Source of the DNA: Rotaria socialis
Lineage: Eukaryota > Rotifera > Eurotatoria > Philodinida > Philodinidae
DNA length: 64,000 bases
NCBI GenBank assembly: GCA_905331475.1
Contig: CAJNYU010000560.1
Coordinates: 202,317 to 266,316 of the forward strand
Reading direction: 5' to 3'
Numbering within the stretch: the first letter of the stretch is position 1; the number at the start of each line of letters is the position of its first letter. Below, piece by piece: positions 40,484 to 50,607 of the stretch. The position numbers and the translations under genes were made by a program. The notes below the pieces were generated by a model. The model was not told where the DNA came from, did not search any database, and was given only the letters and a program-made list of their open reading frames with translations.

Positions 40484-40518
<35 letters not shown>

Positions 40519-42170
40519 TATGCTTATATTGGATTTTATTACAAATCGGCTATAGGCATCTTGCGGTGGAATTGATTCTTAATTTGGCAACGGCTATTCG
40601 TGATTGGCGCCCCAGAGGAGCGCCGACGAACGACCAGCCGCTCAGTTAAAAATCTGTTGTGATTATAAGACTACAGGTCTTGCAGACTTATTGAATAGTT
40701 ACACGCTATCTCTATCAGAAAAGTTGAAACAATTTTCGAAAATAGGAGATATCTTGAAATTCTTCCGAAGACAGGTCGTGAAATAATTGCTCAAGTCGTG
40801 TGAAATATTTGAAATTTATATTTGCCGTAATCAAGGGGGAAAAGCGGATCCTGATGGATCTTGGTGGATCCTGTTGCTCCTAATAAAGGGCATTAGATTG
40901 CACAATAGATTGACTGAAGTGTACGGAAATCTATTAGAAGCTACTTCAATCTACTAAATACGTTGGAGTCTACCACAATACACCAAAAACTGATTCGCTT
41001 TACAGCAATCTTCAAACAATGTAAAAAACATGGATCCTGCTGGATTAGGGGTGTGGAACTCCCGGTCATGAGTGCTGATAAGCGTGACCGCTTCTTCTCC
41101 AAATAGAATATGCAAGAAATCAGTAATAATGAACTCATTTTAGCTATAGTCATATAAAAATACATTATAGTATTTCATACAGTTTCTTATCTTATATATT
41201 CAATCCATGCATCTAAATACTTGTTACTCGATGAATTGGTAATAAGCGATAGAATAGGCTCATTAAAGTTTGGAAAATCATAGTTTCCGAATATTTGTTT
41301 CTTAAACTCGCTCATCTTACTACCGTAAACTATCAAGGAACAAGGCTAGGATCTTATTATATATATCTAGTAGGGGTAACACATTACTATTACCAGTAAT
41401 AAGTAATAACTGTTATTTCGAATTAATAGTATACTAACTATAAACCAGGAAAAGTAATAAAGTAATAAGAAAGAAATAAAGCAATAAAGAACTTGATCGT
41501 GGAATCACTTCTACTTATCGATATATTTCTACTTTCTCACCACTAGGACTACAACAGCTCTCAGATTGTAGTTCAGATCAAATGAAAGAAAGAACTGCTG
41601 AAACAGTTCTATTCACTGATTTGTCCACAATCACTAGATTATTTGCATTCAATCACTAGTATTATTTGGGCCGTAATTAAGGGTAACCACTTCAGCCCTT
41701 AGGTCCTATCTAGATGTGATATCTGTGACTTTTGCATCGTCTCTGGAGATGGTCCTCGTAAATTTTGTGGATTTACACTGGAATGGTTCCTTTAATCATT
41801 TTGGATCTATTTAAGGGTTGCTCCTATGAATTTTTCGGGTCCGCTAAGGATAATACTTCAAGTTTGAAGATATCACTGCTGGTCAGAGTGACACGTTAAA
41901 GGGGCGATGCTTATATGGGATAAAAAAGGTTATAGAAACTGCCAATAGTTACGAATAGGGTTATGCCCAGACCGAGACTTTCCATTTCCGTCTCAGTCGT
42001 CGTGGTCGAGGTTTTGGTCTCGCTCTTTCTCTCTTGCTCGCGGTTAGCCTCGGTTCCAGTATTGATGAGTATTGGTCTCGGTTCATACCTAGCTACGACT
42101 GAATAAGTTATAAGAATCCCCTCCCACACTGCGTAAAAGAATGCAAGGGATGCCACCCCATGTAATGAAA
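37756..42170. other. Gene-poor, repeat-tinged stretch
   Basis: No coding region recognised. Notable items: CGTT array at 39739-39761; (TA)n at 40486-40516; a short GC-rich patch at 40597-40650 unlike its surroundings; a TAGGGGTGTGG motif at 41046 and TAGGGGTAACA at 41371, both resembling hAT-type termini but without a found partner; TAATAA-rich repeats at 41380-41480; and a patch rich in CTCGGT/GAGACC motifs at 41970-42085. The overall picture is old, fragmented mobile-element sequence (inference). Confidence 0.45.
40486..40516. repeat. (TA)n microsatellite
   Basis: About 15 TA units, the longest such run in the window. Confidence 0.9.
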
Positions 42171-42503
42171 ACCGCATGAAAATCGGCGGTTAACCGCGGT
42201 TTTACCGGTCCGGTTACCGGCTCTCATTACCGCAGAACGGAAAAATACCGCGGTTTACCACAAAAAATGAACAGGAATTAACCACATTTAACTATAAANA
42301 GCGGTTAACCGGTTCATCCATAATTTTTAACAGAAAAAGTCTTCCAAATCATCAATTAAACTATTTTAAAGATCTTTTTTTTTACTTTTACATGTGATAA
42401 ACATGCGCAAAAAATCGCCGGTTTACCGCGGTTTTACCGGTTCAGTTACCCGCTCCCATTACCGCAGAACGGATAAATACCGCGGTTTACCGCAAAAATT
42501 GAT
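42171..42503. repeat. Two direct copies of a CCGG/CCGCGG-rich unit
   Basis: Copy 1 (about 42171-42267) and copy 2 (about 42404-42503) share segments such as CCGCGGTTTTACCGGT, ATTACCGCAGAACGGA and ATACCGCGGTTTACC with the same order and spacing. Between them is a further GCGGTTAACCGGTT. An ambiguous base (N) is at 42299. The unit is far richer in CG than the flanks and full of short palindromes. Origin unknown; a mobile-element fragment is likely. Confidence 0.75.
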
Positions 42504-42562
42504 CCGGTATTCGCAACATGGGACTATATATGTACTAAAATGTTGCACAGATCAGCTCAAAC

Positions 42563-42777
42563 CAGTCAGACAAGTAACGAAAAAATCGACGTTTCTACGC
42601 GTTAAAAGCGCACATTTTAACGTGTTAAAAAAATAATTTGTTGTGAGAAAAAAAACAAATCGATACATGTTAATGCTTTTAAGCTTGTTTTGCCAAAAGA
42701 AAATTTTTTTAAACATGTTAGAATGTGCGGTTTTAACGCATAAGAGCGTCGATTTTTTCGTTACTTGTTTGACTGAG
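42563..42777. repeat. Long inverted repeat (foldback) with arms of about 62 bp
   Basis: The left arm starts CAGTCAGACAAGTAACGAAA and continues through AAATCGACG and GCGTTAAAA to the TTAACGTGTT region. The right arm is its reverse complement with few mismatches, ending CGTTACTTGTTTGACTG. A loop of about 85 bp separates the arms. It lies directly beside the CCGG-rich repeat and may be one end of the same composite element. Confidence 0.75.
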
Positions 42778-43027
42778 TAATAGCTATAGGGGCCAATTCT
42801 GGTCTGATCCTGGAAGTTTCTAATACGATCTCCCGGTAGGTCGTAAGTAGCTATACGAAATCCTCCTGTATAGATACTAAAAAATTCTAAGTAATATCTT
42901 TGGGTCGGTATTTATTACGGTAATAATTATTACACGTTATTACTTATTAGTTGTTGCTTTTATTAGTTTCAATTTTTTTAACTTTATTACTCGTAATAAA
43001 TAATAAAAGTAATAATAATTAGGAATA

Positions 43028-43102
43028 TCCAGGTGTGGCGTAGTGGTTCTATGCATCTGATTTAGTCAGATAGCAGAACGTTCGATTTCTTCCCCTGGCA
43101 CA
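43028..43102 (+). tRNA. Degenerate tRNA-like cloverleaf (tRNA pseudogene or SINE head)
   Basis: 75 nt show tRNA architecture: an A-box-like TGGCGTAGTGG (43035-43045), a D-stem GCGT/ATGC with one G-T pair, an anticodon arm TCTG...CAGA with TTTAG in the loop, a B-box-like GTTCGATT with a partial T-stem GAACG/TCTTC, and an acceptor CCAGG/CCTGG followed by CACA. There is a one-base excess in the acceptor-D junction and spacing is off by one at the anticodon stem, so a functional tRNA is doubtful. If aligned normally the anticodon would be TTA, which reads UAA. A tRNA-derived SINE is the main alternative. Confidence 0.35.
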
Positions 43103-43736
43103 GTGTTTTGGTTTCAAAGATATTCGATAATGGAAGAACAGTCAAGAAAGAGAAAAACAATTCAATACACGTGGATTCGTCACCAATGACTCTCCAGTTT
43201 GTTTGTTTTCTGTTCTCTATATGTTATCGTTATCTTTCTCTCTCGTAAGCGTCCGAAAAAACTGTACTAAAAATCATAAAAAAGATAGGATGTCACGAAT
43301 AAATAGAGCGAAATTTAAAAAACATATATGAATATACCGCTCACGCTCATGAGCGTAAGCTGTAGCAGATCAGATGCACTTAAATTCACTATCGCCATAA
43401 AGTATTAGTAAGTAGTAGTTAAATGCCGTTTTCTTGGTGATACTGCCAAGCAAGTTTTCTATCATTAAAAGCAATATGAAAGTATCCAACGGTATTTCTG
43501 TTCAATCATCATGCTAATCATTATCCCGAATGATTAGCATTTCTACACTGAAAAACTCTTCAATTCGACTGCTAATAATTTTTCATTAACTATTTTTCTT
43601 CGAAAACATGTTTGTATCATTATGAATTTTTTCAACACTATTTCTAGAACGCAACACATCAGTTTGGTGGCTTTCTTTCAAGACAAAGCTGAAATTTCTA
43701 AGTAAAAGCGTGGCATTTCGCTGTTAATCCGTGGAA

Positions 43737-45053
43737 ATGATATTTCTCACTTGGAAAAATTTTGTCATTAGGGATATTAAATATATGCAGCTCATGGTAT
43801 TACCAGACTGTCGTTCATATTTCACAAAAATTAGCTTGATGATATTGCTCTCATTGGGTTTCATTACTTTCGTTTACACAATGCAATTCACACCTCCTAC
43901 GCCGGTTCCTATTGTCGTACGACCAGAATTTGACGCAGCAGTTAAAATAATCTCTCAGTTACGCTCGAATTCGACCTCTCTACATGGCTTACAGTATCGC
44001 TCTATTATATGTACTATAGTTCGAAATGATCCTCATATTCTTGAATTTCTTCTTCGAAATTTGATAATTGGTTTTTCTCACATCGTCATCTTTGATAACA
44101 ACAGAATTCTGGCTGGCTATGACGCAAATATTAATAATGTTCTTGCACCATTCATTGCTGCTGGTGTGGTAACTCATATTCCACAGGGTGGAAACACCAC
44201 TGATTTACTTCACAATAATATAAAAAATGAAAATTCTGTTGAATGTCTCAATAGATATAGTAAAAAGGCAGATTGGGTGGCTATATTTGATAGTGATGAA
44301 TATTTTTACTATGAAAATGAAAACAGAGCCGTACATGCACTCAATAGCCTTCTCACGGACCTCGAACGAAATCATGTATGTGGAGTTAAAGTTCCATGGA
44401 CGATGATGTATGGTGAAGCTAAGATTCTGAAACAGAACAACACGTTATTTAAAGCTTACCCTCGTGAATGTGGAATTCATGGATTGACTAAAATTATTGC
44501 GAGACCTAATTTAACAAATTTTAATATTCCACATGATATATCATGTAGAGCCAGCGCAGATACAGTAAAAATCTTGACGGGAAATCACAATTCAAAAATT
44601 TCGCTAATCCATTACTATAGTAAATCCATGGAAGAATTTCTAGTCAAAGTTGATCAAAGTATACCTCCGTTTATAAGAATGCCAATAAAAACGTATGATC
44701 TTGGACCCGTTTGTAGCCTTATCAAGTTCAATTACTCGAAAGACTATGAAAACATTTTTCTTCACTCTTACCAACAGCTTGATGCAATGGATTCATTGAA
44801 GCCGAAGAATTTTTTAACGGCACCTATGCTGACTACAAAACATATGGCTGATTATCCTCTATATATTTACTTGAAGTATCGATGTGCTAAACGACATGAG
44901 TTTGATAATGAGAAATACTTGGCTACTAATCGAGAAGCAAAAGCATTAGTTGACAGAGGTGCAATGGTAGATGGTTTGTATCACTTCATGGATAATTTTC
45001 CGAAAGAAGCTATTGGCTGTTGGAAAACCGAAGAGCGGTCATTCTGTGAATAG
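43737..45053 (+). CDS. Intronless GT92/GT2-like glycosyltransferase, type II membrane protein
   Basis: A single open frame of 438 residues from ATG 43737 (an in-frame GTG two codons earlier is ignored). A short cytoplasmic tail is followed by one hydrophobic anchor (ISLMILLSLGFITFVY), as in Golgi enzymes. The catalytic part has SIICTIVRNDPHILEFLLRN, IVIFDNNR, VLAPFIAAGVVTHIP and ADWVAIFDSDEYFYY, the DxD-bearing signature of the glycosyltransferase 92 (DUF23) / Glyco_tranf_2_4 group. Near the C-terminus, FDNEKYLATNREAKALVDRG and GLYHFMDNFPKEAIG resemble a small module (YLxxNPDV...G...HY...EGR) that I know mainly from bacterial glycosyltransferases. Sequons NTT, NST and NLT suggest a luminal fold. 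Lack of introns and the bacterial-like tail suggest horizontal origin or a retrocopy. Donor and acceptor sugars unknown. Confidence 0.8.
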   Translation: MIFLTWKNFVIRDIKYMQLMVLPDCRSYFTKISLMILLSLGFITFVYTMQFTPPTPVPIVVRPEFDAAVKIISQLRSNSTSLHGLQYRSIICTIVRNDPHILEFLLRNLIIGFSHIVIFDNNRILAGYDANINNVLAPFIAAGVVTHIPQGGNTTDLLHNNIKNENSVECLNRYSKKADWVAIFDSDEYFYYENENRAVHALNSLLTDLERNHVCGVKVPWTMMYGEAKILKQNNTLFKAYPRECGIHGLTKIIARPNLTNFNIPHDISCRASADTVKILTGNHNSKISLIHYYSKSMEEFLVKVDQSIPPFIRMPIKTYDLGPVCSLIKFNYSKDYENIFLHSYQQLDAMDSLKPKNFLTAPMLTTKHMADYPLYIYLKYRCAKRHEFDNEKYLATNREAKALVDRGAMVDGLYHFMDNFPKEAIGCWKTEERSFCE

Positions 45054-45137
45054 ATGGCATATATATATATATATATATAACACCCAATAACTACGTTTGT
45101 AACCTGAAATTATTAAAATATTGTTTTAATATTCCTA

Positions 45138-45143
45138 ATAAAA
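45138..45143 (+). terminator. poly(A) signal of the glycosyltransferase gene
   Basis: AATAAA 85 bp beyond the stop, after a (TA)n tract at 45060-45079. Confidence 0.55.
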
Positions 45144-46058
45144 GCCATAGCATATTGTAGATTCGTTGAAGGCAAAAGAATATTCCGTTCATTATTCTGC
45201 AAGATTGAAGTGAACCGATTGCAAATCAACTGGCTTCATAGTCATCCTAAATTTGTTTCCTTATCTTTAGAAATTGTATTACAATGTCCTTCTTCTAGTC
45301 GATCTCGGATACAAGTCAGATGATAATAATAGTTGTAAAAGAATAGCTGAGTCTACATCAAAATTTCAACAAGATTTTTTTGTACTACAATTGATCGAAT
45401 GGATAACTGTCATATGCTTTGCACCGAGTTCTAGCAACAGCTTGTAGAGAGTTTTAGAAAACTGTATAGACAATGATACTGTTTGATTCGATTTTCTATT
45501 GAGTGCTCGGTGTAACGAACAACTAGATTGGATTAGCTTGTGCCACTCTCGACAAAGATGTTTATTAGACTAATTCAAGTTATCCAGAGTGTAACGACCG
45601 AACTAGAGACTGTCGCCTATGCCCGTCGGCATGATGGTGTATTGTGTCATCTGACATCTGACATCTCCAGAGTGTCACAACTTCATACGTAACACCCGTA
45701 TATATTAGAGAGAGATAGAAGAGAGACAGGGGAGAGATATATTAGAACAATGGAAAGAGAACAGAAAGAGAATGAAGGAGAATCATCGAAGCGTGCCATC
45801 AATATCGGCACATTCGGATCTACTTGTGAATTTAACTATATAAAACACATGCATTCGAACTGTCAGTTGTTTTTCAGGAGTAGCTGACTATTGATTAAGA
45901 TGTTCTTTCTATTTTTCCGCATGGCATAATTTATTGTTTTGAATAACCTTAAAAGACATATATGCAGAACAGAGATTTTCTATGATTCAGTAGTCTCTGA
46001 TATATTGCATGGGATATGAAAGTTGAATAAACGTGACGTCTTATTTGGCTGTATTGAA
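45144..46058. other. Spacer between convergent glycosyltransferase and DUF3431 pseudogene
   Basis: No coding region seen. Contains a short direct repeat of CATCTGA at 45651-45665 and purine-rich GAGA motifs at 45705-45785. Confidence 0.45.
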
Positions 46059-47105
46059 TTAATCTAGGCGGGAACAATTGGATTGGCGACACTTTTGAAG
46101 TAGATCAGGTTTTGAACAATTGAATAGCATGGTCCAGAAACGTTCGATTGTATGACCGAAAAAAGGGTTTTCTTGTGTTGAAAGTGAATTTGCGACAAGC
46201 CCATCTTTATGAATTCAATGCGAGTTATTAGCCTTCAAACGCATAAGACAAAACTTCAAAAACAATAACATAAACAGTAATATTCATACCGTAATTAGAT
46301 CGTGCAGATATTTGTATATAGATAATGGTCGACTTCGTATTCGTCTACCACTTACAAGAAATTGACCTCGAAAACTAACCTAAATACTTGATATTGTTAT
46401 AGTAAAAACAACCAACTCTTTAGATATCCCTACCGCTTGTCCACCTGGAGGACAGCGTGTTTATTCGACGATTCCCCATAGTTGTGGTAACCTTGGAAGA
46501 TAAGCATATTGAGAATGATGACCACAATCATACGTACTGATCCAATTATTTGAAACGAGTGGCATATATCCTACCATTGAATTGAACTGATGCAGTAATC
46601 GTGTCAGAAACCAATCAGCTAGTCCGACATCTGTGATGCCTTCGACGCCAGCTTGTGAAAATAATGTATGATTGGCAATCGTATCATAGTTTTCAATTAT
46701 ATGAGTTAGGTAAGTAGCTCCTTCTCGACCTCGATTGGGTAGTGCCCGTACAATATCAGCTAATAGTGTATCTTTCAAATATTCAATGCTGATTTTTACA
46801 TTTTTATTATAAACAATCACGCGAGGACTGAGTCTTTGAATAGTTGAAACGTTCTTTAGATATCGAATAAACCTTTCAACGTCCCAAATGTCTTCAGCAT
46901 AATAACTGAGAACAATATCGAATTCACTGTGTGATACAACAGCACGGATAGGATGGTCAATTTTTGATACAGTTTTAAATTGAAACCTATGAAATTTGAC
47001 GGATAAACTAATAAATACGACGAGAAAACAAATGCACAGTAGAGCTATTCGCACATAGTTAGAAGATGTCGATCCGAGAGATTTAATGTTTTCAACCTGT
47101 TTCAT
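46059..47105 (-). pseudogene. DUF3431-family gene with two nonsense codons
   Basis: Three exons can be read with good splice sites: 46434-47105, 46326-46379 plus its continuation to the donor near 46290, and 46059-46232. The protein starts MKQVENIKSLG, has one hydrophobic anchor (VRIALLCICFLVVFISL), and carries family motifs: FDIVLSYYAEDIWDVERFIR, RVIVYNKN, ALPNRGREGATYLTHIIENY, TLFSQAG, then CPPGGQA, FRGQFLVSGRRIRSRP, YKYLHDLIT, IHKDG and NPFFGHTIERFWTMLFNC. A TAA at 46461-46463 interrupts WGIVE/TRCPPGG and a TGA at 46215-46217 replaces the Trp expected before IHKDG. Introns and frames are otherwise preserved, so inactivation looks recent. The family is common in fungi and its function is unknown; a luminal carbohydrate-related role is only a guess. 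Confidence 0.78.
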
Positions 47106-48760
47106 GATCACATCACGCCCATATTGAAAAAATATATTACAGTATTAGTCGTGAATATCAGTTTTACTAGAACAAAATAATTCATTAGAGAAAAATGACG
47201 AAAACTCGCATGATTATTTCAATAGTTTTTCTCCGGAAAGATTAAAAAAAGAAATGATCTTAGAAAATTAAGGTGGCGTGTATAATGGTCATGAGTGTTT
47301 TTTTTCTAATGTCTAGAGGGAATAAGAAAAATATGAAACTTAATTTTCTCCGGAGAATAAATAGAATGAAAATATTCATTACTTAACAGCTCGCTCAGTA
47401 CAAGCAAACCTTTTGCAAAATGCAATCGTATGTCTTAAAATACTACAACTTTTCAAGTTCAAGAATTATTTCTAGCCGAAAAAAGGACGTGAACTGCAAA
47501 GCGTAATGTTTACTCACCAATGTTGATAACAACAAAAGTTGTTCTATGACTTCTTTTTCAGTGTAAGAAACGCCTGCATCATAAATCAATACAGTGCATT
47601 TTCAATGAGCTTTTGCTGTTTTGTTCACTATTTTCCTTACATGTTAGAGATGGCATTGCACGATTGATCATCAGTCTACTATGTGGATGGCAAGCAAGCT
47701 CTTCTAGAGTCGTGCGATAAAGTACAATACATGTTGATTGAAAGAAAAAACAAGGAAAATAAGGCCACTAAAGAAATCAATCTTTATGTCATATCATGTA
47801 GTAATTGTTTGTCAGTGATCAACATGAACTATTTATTGGAGTCTTTTTGTATAAACAATCGATAAAGTGCTTTTTAAAACTAATTATCAAAATGAGGGTC
47901 AGAAGAAGTTAGCCTTTATTCATTCCTAGTAAAGTTATTAAAATAAGAATATTTTCTCCTAATCGAATGTATTACACAGAGAAAAATCTTTTACATTTGT
48001 CTCTCGAGCAAGTGTAATTACTTTCAAAGTCATTTCTATAGCTTCCTGAAATGAATAAAACTTTTAATGGTATCATCGACAGTATACAAAAAGTGGTCGA
48101 TAAAAGAGAAAAGATAATGATATTAAACAGGCTAAATATACGAAATATTTTGCTAAGCGTTGCTAATTGTCTTATCAAAACGAGTCAGACTGTTCAAAGT
48201 CCTTGATAAGCCCCTAGCTTCGAAATATAACACGTATTAAAAATAAAATCATTGGTCTCATTCTCTTTTTGGACATATTTTTGGTGATCTAGAGAATATA
48301 TCTCACCACTTGCATTCATATAACAGTCAGAGTAGCTCCGGGCAAGTCAGATGTGTTCTATTCGTGCATTTGTTTTTAATGCGATTCAATTTTGTCTGAA
48401 ATAACGAGTAACGTAATTGTCTGTGGTTCAATAGAGCTGTTTCTAAGGAATTGTTTGAGGAATAGGGACGTTGCCAATTTGTTCCACTATGTGACAAATG
48501 CTCAAAATAACTTGTCTATCAATTTCGATAAACTCTTGTCAAGAAGATCTGTATTCAAAATTGCTCAAGGACGACGGACCCAATTATTCTGTTCTACTAA
48601 AATCATGAAAGAAAATGTTGCATCGAGCAAAATTGTTGAAAGGAAAAGAATCTCCAGTAAATCAAATAGTTCCCTGGAAAGAGGAAAAAAACATTCGCTG
48701 CTGCATTTAATTGACTGGCTGATAGTATAAAAATGTCAGTGAAAAAAGATATTCTGATGT
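47106..48760. other. Gene-free spacer
   Basis: AT-rich. The open frame at 48392-48730 (112 codons, plus) has no recognisable domain or signal and no splice partner; it may be chance. Nothing else supported. Confidence 0.4.
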
Positions 48761-48768
48761 CATTAGTG

Positions 48769-49285
48769 TAGGGGTGTCAATTTACAGTTTATTTAATTTA
48801 AATTTAACTTCTCGAAAAGATAATTTAATTTTAAATTAAATTCTATCAAGTTCAATTTAAGATAAATTTAAATTTTTCTGATACAAAAAGTTTAATTTAA
48901 ATTTTAAATTTAATAAATTGTTTGGATCGATACTCATCATTGCTATGAGGAAAATACGTGACTTTAGCAGTAGTAACTACTAAATGAAAGGAGAACCTAG
49001 TATTTTAGGTTAATATTTGTTTATAATAATCACTCTACAGATTATGCAGAGTCCGTCATCTTTCCTCGACAAAATACCGAGATACTCATAGAAATATATT
49101 TAATAGCATAATTTGTAGAAGAATGACTAACTTCAACTTTAGAAAACGAGCAACATACTCAAATTTTACTAATTTGAATTTCAAACAATTTAATATAAAT
49201 TTAGTTAAATTTAAATGATAAAAAATTTTTGAAAATTTATTTCTCGATTTAATAATTTTTTTAAAATTAACATGTGACACCCCTA
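48769..49285. mobile_element. hAT-type MITE with TIRs and near-matching 8-bp target duplications
   Basis: The left end TAGGGGTGTCA (48769-48779) and right end TGACACCCCTA (49275-49285) are perfect inverted copies. The flanking 8-mers are CATTAGTG (48761-48768) and CACTAGTA (49286-49293), matching at six of eight positions, as expected for an aged hAT target duplication. The interior of about 500 bp is extremely AT-rich, with TTTAAATT/AATTTAAA repeats near both ends, and has no transposase frame. The element must depend on a transposase elsewhere. Confidence 0.78.
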
Positions 49286-49293
49286 CACTAGTA

Positions 49294-50607
49294 CGAATAC
49301 CGATAGATTTTCAATTAGAATCGTCTGATTTAGTGGACTAATTAAGGTTCAGCCGGGATCAGAATCGAAATAATTTCTAGGTCATGCCAAGATTTCATCA
49401 GTCAAGCAAACAATTATATTTATTGTTAGAAAATGAAAAGTTTCACTGAACGATCAACGAAAGTATAACGTCATGGAGAAGTTCAAACAAAATAATTATT
49501 GTCTCAAAAAATCACACATGAAAATTTTATTTCGAATTATTTCGCCGCTATCCCATATTATGAATTAAACAAATATTTGATCAAATGAAGATCTCAACCA
49601 AGATAAACAAAAACAGTTGAACACTGACCACTGAGTAATTCATAGTTATAGTGTACAACTAAAATGCTGCTATATTTTTCTTGACAGTATCTACTCTGAC
49701 ACTCCTCTAGAATAATGAGGCCAACAGAAAATATTCCAAATGATCATACTTATCAGTGACTCAGTTGATCTCTTACGTCATTATGGATTAGCCGTATACA
49801 AATATACACAAGTGCTCACTGTTTATTATGACATGTATTAACAAAAAAAAAAAGAAGGATTACGATTATTAAGAGAATCATAGAAAATGAAGATTGACAG
49901 CCTCTGGTAATTTAATGTAAACAGCTGCATATTACTTTCAATTATAAGTCTAAGAAGAAAATCTTATCAGTACTAAGCTCGTACCAAAACACAATCTCTA
50001 TGCCCTTCTCTTTTATCGTATAGAGCATCCGTGTTGGCCTCAAGATAGAATCTCTCTCGCTCGCTTCTAATTAAATTTATTAGAGAAAAATTTATAAGGT
50101 TTCATGTATACTTACAAACAGTTTCTATTTGTAAGAGATCATTTCCTTTTTTGCGACACAATTATTTATAAAGAAAAAAAGAAGCAAAGGATACTATCAT
50201 TGGCTATAGGGAATAATTTTTAAACAAAGAATATTGTTGTACTTAAAACATTGTGAAATTTTAAAATCTAATTTACAATTTTCATAAATAACTCAATTAA
50301 TCAATATTCCAATTTTTTTCAATCAAATCAATTTCTTGTAGAAGAAATTTAAAAAAAGCATCATATTTCACACTATTCTAAGAGTAAGTACTCGTTTCTT
50401 TTTCTCTTCATGAAATGAAATATGTATTACTCAATAAGACAACATTCTCACTGCAATAAAAGAATAAAAAAAACATAGATGTGTGACGTTATGAATATCT
50501 GTATGTAGTCATTCAACTGTTTATTAATCCAACATGTTGCTTAGTTTGACAAGACATCATCGCCGTTTTTACATATATTTATAGTTCTTTCAGCAAGCAA
50601 GACGAAG
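49294..50607. other. Upstream flank of the orphan GPCR
   Basis: About 1.3 kb of AT-rich sequence with no supported gene. A GPCR promoter and 5' UTR are expected in the last few hundred bases. Confidence 0.45.

Noticed and set aside
41911..42177. 88-codon minus-strand frame with a hydrophobic start
   Set aside because: Runs through CTCGGT/GAGACC repeats and into the CCGG repeat; no domain.
48392..48730. 112-codon plus-strand frame
   Set aside because: No recognisable domain, no signal peptide, no splice partner and isolated in a repeat-rich region; chance cannot be excluded.
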